A stretch of DNA of 64,000 nt from Istiophorus platypterus (lineage: Eukaryota > Chordata > Actinopteri > Istiophoriformes > Istiophoridae). Shown here one piece after another: positions 1 through 11,467 of the stretch. The stretch is taken from contig CM029114.1 in the NCBI GenBank assembly GCA_016859345.1, forward strand, positions 12,050,501 to 12,114,500, given 5' to 3'. Below the pieces are notes generated by a model. The model had not been told where the DNA came from. It made no database searches and saw only the letters and a list, made by a program, of their open reading frames with translations. A program made the translations under genes and the position numbers. How positions within the stretch are numbered: position 1 is the first letter of the stretch; each line of letters starts with the position of its first letter.

Positions 1-303
1 ACTTTAACACATTTAAACACAAAAACTCAATGAAGGGCTCAAACAATAAACAGAAATCTGATGTTTTTCTCAACACAGCATGTAAAAGGTGCATACAATT
101 TTAATTCAGATTCTTTAGAGACTTGTTAACAGCCTGACAAGGACCGTGTCATGGCGTTTAGAGACATGACTTACACCTAATAACATAGTTACCTATTCTG
201 TGTTGTAGGTGTCTGAGTCTGACGCCATGAGAAATGTCTGTCCCACTGACCACACATTGTCTGGACGGTCTGGCAGTGGACTATAACAGCCCACGTGGAG
301 TGA

Positions 304-371
304 ATTTAAAAGGGATATGGACAAGGTGAGGCGGCAGGCACCTAGAAACAGAAAGCAGAACCAGAGAAATG
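304..371 (+). promoter_or_regulatory. odam: odam promoter (TATA-like) and untranslated exon 1
   Basis: A TTTAAAAG element lies at about 304-311. It is followed by a short untranslated exon that ends near 371 at a GTAAGA donor. An untranslated first exon followed by a signal-peptide exon is the usual SCPP layout. The transcription start is inferred from spacing only. Confidence 0.5.
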
Positions 372-525
372 GTAAGACGAGACTGTGGCGCTCACCCTTT
401 CAGTGAAAGTTTTCTTTGTAATGGTAAAATGTATGGTAGATAGTTTACAAAGCTTGACTAAATCATATGAATTCAGGAGGTTTTAGTTAAAGCATGCCTC
501 ATGTTTCTACACATTGTAGGACAAC

Positions 526-2695
526 ATGAAGCTACAAACTGCCCTTCTGTTGCTCTGTCTGTTAAGGACAAGCTTTGCGCTACCAGTGAGTTACATCTAT
601 TGCATTATTAGATATTGCTCATACTGTTGCATCTAAACTGGTAGATAAATTGTTTTTTCTTAATGTTTCATTTACAGGTGCAGATTGGAATTATTGCAAG
701 CAATAGCAACGAGGTAAAATAGTTCTTAAAGAATGCATGTCTGTTGGATGTCAGGTAAAGTTTTCTATCATTTAGGTATAAAATGATCCAATCTAACTAA
801 TCTCTCTTGTGTGTGTTCAGATTCTGAGACTTAATGGACTAACTCTTGCAGCTCTTGGACAAACACAGGTACAGTCTGAACCCCAAAAATCTGGGCTACT
901 TCTAATGCTACCACCATGTAGCATCAGAATTACAGAATTTATCAGTGCCAGTACTGAGTACCCTCTTTAGTGAAAATTCGGAAAATACAACTGTTTGCTC
1001 AGGAAAATAAGATGAAACCTGGAATAAATCCCCTTCTCCTCCAGGCGTCTTCATTATTACCCCCGTATGTGCTGCAGCAGCAGCCTGAGGTGCTGCTCAC
1101 TCCACAGGTTGTGAACTTGAACCCACAGATGGCAGGTCCTTTTGGTCCCCAGGGGCCACAGCTGTTGCTCCCTAACCAGGGAAACCAGCTAACGCCTGTG
1201 ATTGTCGCCAACGGCCAGCAAGAGCAGCTCGGGCCTCCACAGGACCCCAACGCTCCTAATGTCCCTCAGCAGGCCCAAAACCCTGTGCAGGTTCGGCGAA
1301 GCACCCATCATAGTTATCACTGGAGCTGCTACAAAGCTCCTTGCAGTCATATGGTGAAATTAATGATTCATTTTTAATCTACTTTAGATGTTTCCACAAT
1401 TTCAATACCCTGCTTATGGATTTCCTCAGTTTCCCAGACAGCAGGTATGAAGTTAGACATATTGACTTGTTTGCAAATTTCAATATCTTCATGTAGATGT
1501 TCACGCCAAATTTAAACAATTTGATGAACTGATCATCCACAGGGCTTCCCCTACTTCGTGCCTTCCTACGGCTATACCCAGCAGAGGAATACTATGGTGC
1601 TGCAGCCCAACAAGGGTCAGCAGAACCCGGAGAGACCCACACAGAGACCACAGCTCCCTCTGCAGGTCAGACATGTAAAGAGAACCTCAGATTCGCTGTG
1701 CATATTGGTAAAGAGCAACTGAAGACAGTAATCTATTCCGAGCTTTTCAAGGGTAATTTTCCAAAGACACTTGTTGAATGAATACTTGCTTGCCTGCAGT
1801 GAGTTTCTAGTGCACATTTAAGGGCACAAGTAGTTACTAAACAACATAAATATTCATAGAGAAAAATAGTAGAATGAATTAAAATATCAGAAATATTGTC
1901 TCTAGCATGTGTTCTACTTTGGCGCTTCAAATTTAGTTTCAGCAACTTATGCAGACGATAATGACAACGTCGAGACTTAATGATAATAACATAGCTGCAG
2001 ATGTTTAGTCACGACTGTGTGGATGTGGTGACTGTGGTGCAGTGACAGCTGTCTGCCATACTGACCACATGCTGTCTGTGTGGCTTAGCGGTGGACTGCT
2101 GAAATCATGTCATCCCAGTCTCATTTGAGTGTTAAATAATACCTTTTGTAGCTCATCCATGCACTTGTCATTTCTCTGTGTGACTGATATCAGTTTATTT
2201 GTTGTCTTATTGTAGCTAAACATTTAATACATGTATATACTTTAGTAGATAAGTAATTTTCTTTTGTAATCCAATTTTCATGTGTATTGTCCCGTTTCAG
2301 CAGGCTTCCCAGCCGAAGGTGCAGACAGAAAAAGTGAGCACTCTACAAACCTTAAATCAGTAAACTAAGGAAGAAGACAAGTCTGCACCAGTGAAGTCTA
2401 ATCACTGTGTTTTCTTAACTTTTACCTTTATCAGACATGGCCACTCGGGAACCAGAAAGAGACTACTACAGTTCCTCCTGTTCCTCGTGGCGACACTTCT
2501 GGCCCTGGCATTGATGAGGTATGATTTTATACAATGACAACCAAAATTTAAAGTTTTTATACGATTTTATTTCTGGTATCTGTTACATGTCACTGTCATC
2601 TGCTGTGCAGCATGTGACTCTGAATAATTAAACATTTCCTTTTCTGAATGTTTCTGCAGGGTCACTCCAATTTCCCCTTCCTGTTCGAGCCTTAG
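526..2695 (+). CDS. odam: odontogenic ameloblast-associated protein (ODAM), SCPP family
   Basis: The coding exons are 526-585, 678-713, 821-868, 1045-1290, 1388-1444, 1543-1665, 2301-2333, 2435-2518 and 2660-2695. All are joined in phase 0 and give about 240 residues. Exon 2 encodes a 20-residue signal peptide that starts MKLQTALLLL and ends in ALP. The next exons read ASNSNE then ILRLNG, the hallmark N-terminal block of ODAM, with a Ser-Asn-Glu Fam20C-type site. The middle is Pro/Gln-rich. Two aromatic exons (MFPQFQYPAYGF and GFPYFVPSYGY) match the Tyr/Phe-Pro segments of vertebrate ODAM, and the protein ends NFPFLFEP. ODAM is a secreted protein of the enamel/enameloid epithelium and junctional epithelium. 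The gene looks intact and sits at the left edge of the SCPP cluster. The identification comes from motif recognition, not alignment. Confidence 0.88.
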
Positions 2696-2876
2696 ATGGC
2701 ACCTGGGAAATAACAACATGATTAGGAAACAAAAAAAAAAAAAAACAACAAAAGACAAAGAACAAAAAAAAATGTCCCTGTTTTTGGCTGTTGTAACTTC
2801 AAGCTCTTTCCTATGCAAAATACACTGGAGTATAACGTTCTTCTAATCCAATTTATTTGTACTCGGTCATTTGTAT

Positions 2877-2917
2877 AATAAATTGAAACTGTCTTATTTG
2901 ACATTGTGTGAAATAAA
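2877..2917 (+). terminator. odam: odam poly(A) signals
   Basis: Two AATAAA hexamers at 2877-2882 and 2912-2917 lie about 180-220 bases after the odam stop codon. They follow a 3' UTR that contains a run of A and T. Confidence 0.7.
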
Positions 2918-2919
2918 GA

Positions 2920-5280
2920 ACTCTGCCAAAGATAATTTTTTCAGAATTTTATTTTAGACAGAGGTTTTGGTTTTACAGGAGGAGGAAGGGGTTACATGGT
3001 TTCACAGAATATACTAAAAATCTCCACAAAAAAATCTTCAAGTTTTGATAAGGTGGGAGATTAGACTTGGAGCTGGTGTCACATCTCCAAAGTGTGAGAC
3101 AAGAAAAAAATGCTATGTTACAGAAATGTCGTTAAATAAAAAAAAACCCATAAATATATATATAAAAAAAATGAAGGCCAAATCAGAATAATTTCCCATT
3201 AAAAAAAAAAATCCCAGTTCAAAACAAAAAAAAAAATCCCTAAAGTCCAAAAGTCTAAAATGGCACAACAAGTAGTGTTGGAATGGCTGCACATACTAAC
3301 AAGAAATGGCATGAGACTGGGGATAGGAAGCATAAATTCATATTTGAATGATGAATGTTGTATAGAAAGTGGATTTAAACATATAAAGAAGGCTATGTTC
3401 TTTCAAACATTCTGCTCATATAGGTTTTGTTCCTTTAAAAGAACACGAGACATTGTTTTATCTTTATTAGATAAAAAAACAAATGTATTTACACACATTT
3501 ATTCTCCAATGGACAAAAGGATTATTGGTTCTGTTTGGTTGTAGATTTGCTCTACATATTGAAATGGAGACAAAGAGTTTTAAAAATGATGCTGTAGTTG
3601 TCTTGAATGTAAAAGCAAAGATTAAACAAAATTAAATTCTCTGCAAACCACATAGCTGAAACCCAAACCCAGCCAGATAATAGTAAAATTGAGAATAAAG
3701 TTATTTTATGAATATTTGACAGCCAGTCTTCCCTGTTCTCCAGAGGCCTGCGTTTTCCTCCCCTGTGAAACGAATCAAACGTGTCTTAGCTGTGATGCAG
3801 CAATCATTGCTACAATGATGAAATGACATCTTATAACTTATGTGGTGAAGTCCTCTTTCCCTGTGCTACGGATGAATTTAAAAACATCAGCACTGATTCA
3901 AATAATTTTATTCAATTTTTTCTTCATCTTCTTTCTGAAACAAAGAGAAAAAAGGAGAAGGGACTGACATAAAAAAGTGGAACAGCACATAAGTAAAAAA
4001 TTTCATCAAAATGAAAAGAAAGCAAGTTAAAAGAGGTGAGGCTTCAGTGGGCTTCCTCCATAAGAGATGCCACAAAACAGAGATTTTCTCTTGTCTTCAA
4101 CGTGAACTAATGTTTAATGAGTCAAGTTTTACTTAAACTTTTATTTTTGGTTTTTCTACCACTCATATAACTACGCATTGAGTATTGAGTTGGAGTCAGA
4201 AGTTTATTTGCCAGAATAGTTACCTGTTGTTACATAGTCAGCTATAATACAGTTGTCAGTTGATATATGAGATTTGTCTGTACGAAGCCCTCCAGCGACT
4301 CACCAAGGTGCGGCCATAAAGTCCCTTTTGTGTTGTTTTTTAAATTTTTTAAAATTTTTTTCATATCCTAACCACGGTTTCGCCTGTGTTTTTGTTGTCT
4401 TCACCATTTGTCTTCACCTGTTGATGTAACTATAGATTTCCTACTGCCACTTGTAAAGTTGTTTTTAACAGCTAACCTCCCATTTTGCTTTATATTTATT
4501 GGAAACAGGGGTGTGCAATCTTTTAAATGTAATTTAATTAAATTTATCTTTTTTTTTTTTTTTTTTTTTTACACTGATTATCTTCACGTGCCAGGTAAGT
4601 TTTGCCATATATTAGTTTATAGCCCATGTCTCATATTTCGTTAACAACCACACTGTATTATTCTTTTGTGAAAGAGTTGGGTCAGTTTTTTGCAATATAT
4701 CCTAACGTATCCTGTTGGTTCTCAGAGTTTATTTTCTACATGTTTGGTTCCCCCAATATAATGCAAAATCTTTCACCTGCAGATATACAGATTTCAGAAT
4801 ATTGTATTTTAATTACGAACAAAGGTTTATCTTCCTGCTAAGTATGTTATATGCCTGGTAAACCTGGTAAAGTCTCGGCAGGTCAATACAGCCGGATGTT
4901 GCTTGCAACAGTATAATTATTACAGATACTTTTCCATTAAACCTGTACGTTCATGTTATTGTTTGTGAACGGCCTAAGGAAACTCTCAGAGAGAAAAAGA
5001 AACGATCTTGCAAAATGTTGACCTATTTCTTTAGGGAGATTACCAAACTGAATAACAAATAAGAACTACTGAAGACTACTGAGACTGGAATCAGTTAACT
5101 AATTACTATAAGACATGTACCAGGGTCCCCCCTCTGGCCAATCTTAGATTGACCATCCATCTACATATCTCAGGCCTTGAGTCACTGACTGCTCACTGTC
5201 ACTATGCTAAAAAAAAAAAAAAAAGAAATTAAATGAGAAATCAGATGCAGCCCTGGTCCTTTGTGTCAATGGATTTCTAT
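2920..5280. other. intergenic, AT-rich, no gene seen
   Basis: This stretch is AT-rich, with many short A and T runs such as the T tract around 4550-4570. Its short open frames have no recognisable domain, signal peptide or splice context. No RNA gene was recognised. Confidence 0.6.
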
Positions 5281-5284
5281 TCCA

Positions 5285-5740
5285 CACTACCTCAGAGTGT
5301 GCATCCAGTATGTTTCCATCTGCAGACGGCTACGCTTTGTCCTTCCATTGCCTGATTAATTTTATAGTAACCCCAAACAATATCTTGTATGCACACAAAC
5401 AGGTGGCAAATTAAAGGAAAAGTGTTTTGGTGAGGTGTTGGGACACCACGTGCCACCAGGACAGCTTCAATTCTTCCCCGCATTGATTGTCCAAGACTCT
5501 GGATCTCTACCAGAGGGATGAAAATCATTCTTCCAAAATATATTCCCTCATTTGGTGTTTTGATGATGGTGGTGGAGAGCGCTGACTAACACGTCAGTCC
5601 AAAATCTCCCATGGGTGTTAAGTTGACTGAGAAGGCCATAGCATATGATTCACTGTCGCTGTTGGGATCAAGCATTCAGGCCTGTGCCATCCTCTTGATG
5701 TGCACCAACCATGCACTCCCCGTTTGTCTTGAAGCTGGTG
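5285..5740 (-). mobile_element. decayed Tc1-like transposase fragment
   Basis: On the minus strand, 5528 to about 5430 encodes IPLVEIQSLGQSMRGRIEAVL followed by a GVPTP stretch. This is the C-terminal signature of a common fish Tc1-like (Tc1/mariner) transposase: I-P-P-V-E-F-Q-x-L-V-E-S-M, then RIEAVLAARGG-PTP. Upstream on the same strand, 5535-5735 keeps a degenerate version of the preceding part, including the stretch before the DDE catalytic Glu (SPDLNPIEHLW region) and a fragment of the VHVWR / ECL region, with the intervening sequence deleted. Several stops and frameshifts show that it is dead. Terminal inverted repeats were not located. Confidence is high that it derives from a Tc1-like element and low on the exact ends. 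Confidence 0.75.
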
Positions 5741-6929
5741 AGAGATGGCGAAGATGGAGGATTTTTTCTACCTCTCTGTAGAAACTGCAGCCCTACTGTA
5801 CTATCCTGTTGTTTCAGTTCTTGCCTTGAGTGTCCTCTGCCATTCATCGTCCAAACCTGCTTCCAATTACTCACCTGCCCCTAGAGGCCCCGTCAGTCAA
5901 CAACACGTAAATACACGTCCCCGTTTCCCCCTTGTCTTTGTCATTGTCTTTGCTCTTCATAGTGTGTTTATCGCTTTCCAGCATTTCCACATTTTCTTTA
6001 GCTAGTAAATTTGCTTCATTTCCTAGTTTTTGGATTTTTGCCTGCTCCCTGCCTGCAATTCCTTGCATTTGACGGAATGACCACTTGGCTCTTCAGTAAA
6101 GACACTGCCTTTTTGAGCTCCACTTTGATTCTTGTGATATTCTCTGTGTCTAAGTCTTTGTTTTCATCGGAGTTGTTACGTCTCTGTGTGATCTGACTGC
6201 GGATGAACTGTTCATGCTGGACCAGTCAGATCACGTCCCTGTATTGACAGTCTCAGTCACATGTGGAAGAGTTGCTCTTCTGCTTCCCCTCCAATATCAC
6301 ACTAATGCATGAGCATCATGGTCATCAAATCTGTGCCAGTGACCACAGTGTCGAACCCTATCGACTGATGTCTCTCCCATAAGTCTAAGTTCAGATGTAA
6401 CTTTAATTCCTATTGAAACATCAGCCACTGAGCAACCTTTGTAACTGACGCTCCTGCCATCGATGCCCTGACAATAAACCCTCTTTCAAAGTCCCTTAGA
6501 TCTTTCCTACTTGCATCTTGTGACAAAATCAGAATCAACTGCTCAGCATTTTTATACAGGCCACAGTGCACAGTTTGATGTCAATTGCTATATTGTATTA
6601 TGTAGTGCACCTGTATGGAAGCATCTGCATTCTTTATTGCTCCTGAATATCCTGCAAAGAAATAATGTTTAAGATGAATCATATAAATTAACTTTACTTA
6701 AGAATTAAACAGCTGAATTATCCCTTAAAACGGGCCAGGTATTTCATGATATTGTATGTATCTACCCTGAATTATGAAAGTATGTGTGGGGCCCATCAGT
6801 CACTAATGCCTATATCTGACATCATATAGACACACCTAACATTTCTCAAAACCTATTAGTCATGCTTAATTATTTTTGAAACAGAAGTTACTTCAAACAT
6901 TGTTTTATAATTTCTTCTTAAGACTGTTA
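5741..6929. other. intergenic, possibly more decayed transposon
   Basis: No gene was recognised. Around 6200-6480 there are transposon-like stretches that could be the N-terminal half of the neighbouring Tc1-like element, but no reading frame could be followed. The rest is AT-rich. Confidence 0.35.
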
Positions 6930-7300
6930 GCAGTGATTAATAATAATGAGAAAAAATTGGACATTGAAAGTATCCTCTGATCATTATGTGAAGGTACTGC
7001 ACATACTTATGTGTAGCATAAGCCAGAGTAGCCACCAATTTCCTAAAACAAGAGGAAGCAGACAGAGATACATGCTTCCCTGGGTGTTGCCTGTTTGCTG
7101 CCTAAGCCACTAAGTGGCATTATTATATGCACCATATTTCTGAAATGAGCTGTTAAATGAATGCTACATACCATATGGTCCAGGCTATTGATCAGTAGCC
7201 ACACCTTCAAATGTGGAAATGGAGAATTTCCAAATAATTACAATTTCCCAACAACGCCAAGATGTTTATGTAAATGCCACCACATCTGCTTCTGAACCAA

Positions 7301-7391
7301 TATATAAGAAAAGCTCAACGTTCAGAACGACACTACAACGACCTCCCCGACCATCTGCTAGACAGTCTGCTACAGCTGTGAACACTTGGCG
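7301..7391 (+). promoter_or_regulatory. TATA box and untranslated exon 1 of Thr-rich SCPP copy 1
   Basis: TATATAA lies at 7301-7307. It is followed by a short exon ending near 7391 at a GTAACG donor. The same element is conserved in copy 2 (10452-10458) and in the dead copy 3 (13763-13769). Confidence 0.65.
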
Positions 7392-7561
7392 GTAACGACT
7401 TCTAACTAAGTTGTTTGATTATAAATACTATTAATATTGTGTATTCTCTGTACGATCTTGGTTGAATGTGGATTTTGTTGACAATTTGGACAAAATCTAC
7501 AGCTGAGCAAGTCTTGATGTTTTTTTTCTTTTGTTTGTTTGTTTTTTTTTTTGTTTCAGCT

Positions 7562-8094
7562 ATGAAAACTGAAACCATGCTGAAGGTTGTGTTTGTGCTC
7601 GGATGCCTCCTGAGTCCCACTCTGGCCAAACCTGTAAGTGAAAGAATATTATGTTCAATATCAATTATTCCTATATTTTAATGTTGTAATATCAATACAG
7701 GCAATGAAATATCAAACATTCAATTTTTGTATTTTCTACAGATGGATGTGACACACAAGCGACTTGCCCGCTCAGACGCTTCCTCTGACTCAAACTCCAT
7801 TGAGGTGAGAGTCTTCTCTGTGCCCTAGAGTTAAACATTAAACTTACCTGACCGTCTGTTACTGTATAATTCCTTTGAAAATCCTGTGCTGTATAACTGA
7901 TGATGAATGTTTCTGATTCTCTGAAGCAAACCTTGACTACACAGCAGTTGCTCCAGCTGCTTCTTCCCCTCCTACGGCAATTACAACCTGTTACTGCTCC
8001 ACCTGCTACAACGACTACGACTGCAGCGACCACTACCACGGCTAAACCTACCACTACAGTTACTCCAGCTCCAGGTTCAAAACCTAAAGTGTAA
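7562..8094 (+). CDS. small Thr-rich SCPP, tandem copy 1
   Basis: The exons are 7562-7633, 7742-7804 and 7927-8094, all phase 0, giving 100 residues. The first encodes a signal peptide (MLKVVFVLGCLLSPTLAKP at its core; a second in-frame ATG lies at 7577). The second is a charged exon with SDASSDSNSIE, which ends in a Ser-Ile-Glu Fam20C site. The last has an amphipathic leucine stretch (QLLQLLLPLLRQLQP) and then a Thr/Pro/Ala tail with runs of threonine likely to be O-glycosylated. Gene structure, position next to odam and the S-x-E exon identify an SCPP. It resembles the small tandem SCPPs of fugu-type teleosts, but no specific ortholog is claimed. Copy 2 differs by one residue (Ser to Thr in this exon). 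Confidence 0.8.
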
Positions 8095-8307
8095 TCAAAA
8101 TCTGCAATTTGACCAGAGAAGAATAAGTGAATGTAAACTGGTACTGAATGCTGTGGATTTCTGACATCATTGGTGTTTTGTGTCAGTCTTTCTTGTTTTA
8201 CTGAGAGCTCACACCTGACTTAAATGATGTTGTCTTAACCAGTGTTCCCACACCCTTCACTCTCAACATGTTGGTCAAAATAACTGTATTCTCTGTAGTA
8301 TCTGCCA

Positions 8308-8313
8308 AATAAA
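8308..8313 (+). terminator. poly(A) signal of Thr-rich SCPP copy 1
   Basis: AATAAA lies 214 bases after the stop codon. It is conserved at 11462-11467 in copy 2. Confidence 0.7.
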
Positions 8314-10451
8314 CTTTGTGAATGGAAAAGCTGTGGGCTAAATATGTTTTTTCTTCTTAAAATCCAGTTTCATACACACTGTGTCATTTTGATTGTGAAA
8401 AAAGTGGTAACCTTTTATCTGAAGTATGTTTTTTTTAGAAGTATGCAAATAATTACTAAATGGTTTATACCTCATTACATTGGGGTCGTAAGAACAGAGG
8501 CTCATTCTTGAGTGTTTATGAATGTTCAAAATTCATCAGGAAATACAAGTTTTAGTATGAAGTTATTTTTTTATAATTACAAATGTATTTTACTATATAG
8601 TCACTCATTATCTGTTTATGCGCAAGGCTCAATTTATGGATGCTGACAACAGCAGTTATAATCATTCATGAATGCATCAGTAAACACTTCTATTTGCCTA
8701 AAAGCACATCATAATGTGCTATAGATCATTTGTTAAAAGGTAATATACTGAGTATGAATGCTGATTAGGGGAACTTAAAGTTAGGTTTTGCCAAAGAAAT
8801 TGGGACTCGAATTAATTAGGTAGACACCTCTCTGAGTGTAGTGTAACGAAGCAGCAGGCAACGGGGCACGAGTCATATCCAGTTTCAGCACCGTTACTGT
8901 TTCCTAATACCTCCGCGCCTGCATCTGTCTGGCTCTTGTGAGGATTGTGGTCAGAGTGAGCCAGCACATACATGGCTTCATCCAATTTGACAGGAACAGA
9001 AGAAATATGAAGCAGCACACTTTGACGGCTGATTGTATGACTGACAGGCAAAAATGAAACCATCGACAGTAACCATCTTCAGATGTGCCCGTGAGTCACA
9101 TGCTTTTTAACTGTTCTAGTGGTGTTGTGGTATTTCCTTCAGTGCTTGATGTGCTTAATTGACATACATATTTCATCCCACCTGTCCCCCCACAAGCCCT
9201 CCCCTCCACTAGTCTTCCCTCCACCACTCATTCCTCTGCTTGGAAGACGAGACAAGCCCCTGGCTGACTGAGGAAAACCTGGCTTTAGGGCACAATTACT
9301 ATAAACACTGTCCAACTGAAATGTAATATACGATCATGAAGCAACCACCTTCTGTGTATTTTGTTTTTCACTTGAAAGTTTTCAGCTGATTTTTCATCCA
9401 TCCATAAACAGTGTGACTGTGAATACAGCCTCTGCACTAGTCCCAGGTGTTCGGGACCAAGGAAGGAACTGAGAAACACAATGTGGGCATATGAATACAG
9501 GAGTTTACAGTTGTCAATAAATGAAAAGTATAAATTAGATTTGAAATTATCAGTATAAATGTCAGGATCTCTGGAATGTTAACCAAGTGTCCTACCTCTA
9601 CCACTAGTTTACAGGCAAAACCTCTCTAGTTTCTTCCATTTTTATAGGTTTTGTGGCCAAAATGAAACACTGAAATATAATAATACTCTGAATATTTGAT
9701 GGTCAGAGTAAAAGGATCAACCAAGGACATAAGTTGGCACTATCTTTTTTAACCTCTTTTTTAAAACTCAAATATAATTTAGATGTACAGACAATAATTT
9801 TTACAAGGAAGTTCAAACAGCATGAAGCTTTGGAGACGAATCATATCCAGTGAGCACCACTTCTCTGTTTCTCATCATCAGTGATATTAACTCTTAATCA
9901 AACACAACCAGTGGACAAGTATTCAGCATATGCTAAATAGATTATTTCCCCTTAAACATCTCAGTTGTTCTTTATTATTTGCAAAACAGCAGATACTTCA
10001 CATTATTTGTTGAGGTCTTCTTAACTGTCTTTGGTCCTTTATTCTTAGCAATATCACATGATGACAACAATATAACAGGTAGCAATGATTAATAATAATG
10101 AGAAAAATTGGACATTGAAAGTATCCTCTGATCATTATGTGAAGGTACTGCACATTATTATTTGTGTAGCATAAGCCAGAGTAGCCACCAATTTCCTAAA
10201 ACAAGAGGAAGCAGACAGAGATACATGCTTCCCTGGGTGTTGTCTGTTTGCTGCCTAAGCCACTAAGTGGCATTATTATATGCACCATATTTCTGAAATG
10301 AGCTGTTAAATGAATGCTACATACCATATGGTCCAGGCTATTGATCAGTAGCCACACCTTCAAATGTGGAAATGGAAGATTTCCAAATTTACAATTTCCC
10401 AACAACGCCAAGATGTTTATGTAAATGCCACCACATCTGCTTCTGAACCAA

Positions 10452-10542
10452 TATATAAGAAAAGCTCAACGTTCAGAACGACACTACAACGACCTCCCCG
10501 ACCATCTGCTAGACAGTCTGCTACAGCTGTGAACACTTGGCG
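10452..10542 (+). promoter_or_regulatory. TATA box and untranslated exon 1 of Thr-rich SCPP copy 2
   Basis: TATATAA at 10452-10458 is followed by exon 1, which ends near 10542 at a GTAATG donor (GTAACG in copies 1 and 3). Confidence 0.65.
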
Positions 10543-10715
10543 GTAATGACTTCTAACTAAGTTGTTTGATTATAAATACTATTAATATTGTGTATTCTAT
10601 GTACGATCTTGGTTGAATGTGGATTTCGTTGACAATTTGGACAAAATCTACAGCTGAGCAAGTCTTGATGTTTTTTTTCTTTTGTTTGTTTGTTTTTTTT
10701 TTTTTTAAAACAGCT

Positions 10716-11248
10716 ATGAAAACTGAAACCATGCTGAAGGTTGTGTTTGTGCTCGGATGCCTCCTGAGTCCCACTCTGGCCAAACCTGTAAGTGAAAGAA
10801 TATTATGTTCAATATCAATTATTCCTATATTTTAATGTTGTAATATCAGTACAGGCAATGAAATATCAAACATTCAATTTTTGTATTTTCTACAGATGGA
10901 TGTGACACACAAGCGACTTGCCCGCTCAGATGCTTCCACTGACTCAAACTCCATTGAGGTGAGAGTCTTCTCTGTGCCCTAGAGTTAAACATTAAACTTA
11001 CCTGACCGTCTGTTACTGTATAATTCCTTTGAAAATCCTGTGCTGTATAACTGATGATGAATGTTTCTGATTCTCTGAAGCAAACCTTGACTACACAGCA
11101 GTTGCTCCAGCTGCTTCTTCCCCTCCTACGGCAATTACAACCTGTTACTGCTCCACCTGCTACAACGACTACGACTGCAGCGACCACTACCACGGCTAAA
11201 CCTACCACTACAGTTACTCCAGCTCCAGGTTCTAAACCTAAAGTGTAA
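10716..11248 (+). CDS. small Thr-rich SCPP, tandem copy 2
   Basis: The exons are 10716-10787, 10896-10958 and 11081-11248, giving 100 residues. The protein equals copy 1 except that SDASS reads SDAST. The S-I-E phosphorylation site, the leucine-rich amphipathic segment and the threonine-rich tail are all kept. The exon-2 acceptor region differs: copy 1 ends TTTGTTTCAG and copy 2 ends TTTAAAACAG, still a usable CAG. Both copies appear functional, so a doubled dose of a secreted mineral-associated protein is inferred. Confidence 0.8.
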
Positions 11249-11461
11249 TCAAAATCTGCAGTTTGACCAGAGAAGAATAAGTGAATGTAAACTGGTACTG
11301 AATGCTGTGGATTTCTGACATCATTGGTGTTTTGTGTCAGTCTTTCTTGTTTTACTGAGAGCTCACACCTGACTTAAATGATGTTGTCTTAACCAGTGTT
11401 CCCACACCCTTCACTCTCAACATGTTGGTCAAAATAACTGTATTCTCTGTAGTATCTGCCA

Positions 11462-11467
11462 AATAAA
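11462..11467 (+). terminator. poly(A) signal of Thr-rich SCPP copy 2
   Basis: AATAAA lies 214 bases after the stop codon, at the same spacing as in copy 1. Confidence 0.7.

Larger units (their letters stand above)
6930..10081 (+). repeat. tandem segmental duplication, copy 1 (about 3.15 kb)
   Basis: The stretch beginning GATTAATAATAATGAG and TTGGACATTGAAAG at about 6931 recurs at about 10083 and 13238. The bases between are nearly identical in copies 1 and 2. Each unit carries a whole small SCPP gene with promoter and poly(A) signal, plus about 1.75 kb of 3' flank. Differences seen are scattered substitutions and small indels. The left breakpoint is placed by eye where similarity upstream of 6930 stops. 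Confidence 0.9.

Noticed and set aside
3260..3544. 94-codon plus-strand open frame after odam
   Set aside because: No domain, signal peptide, splice context or repeat match was recognised; it is likely a chance frame in AT-rich DNA.
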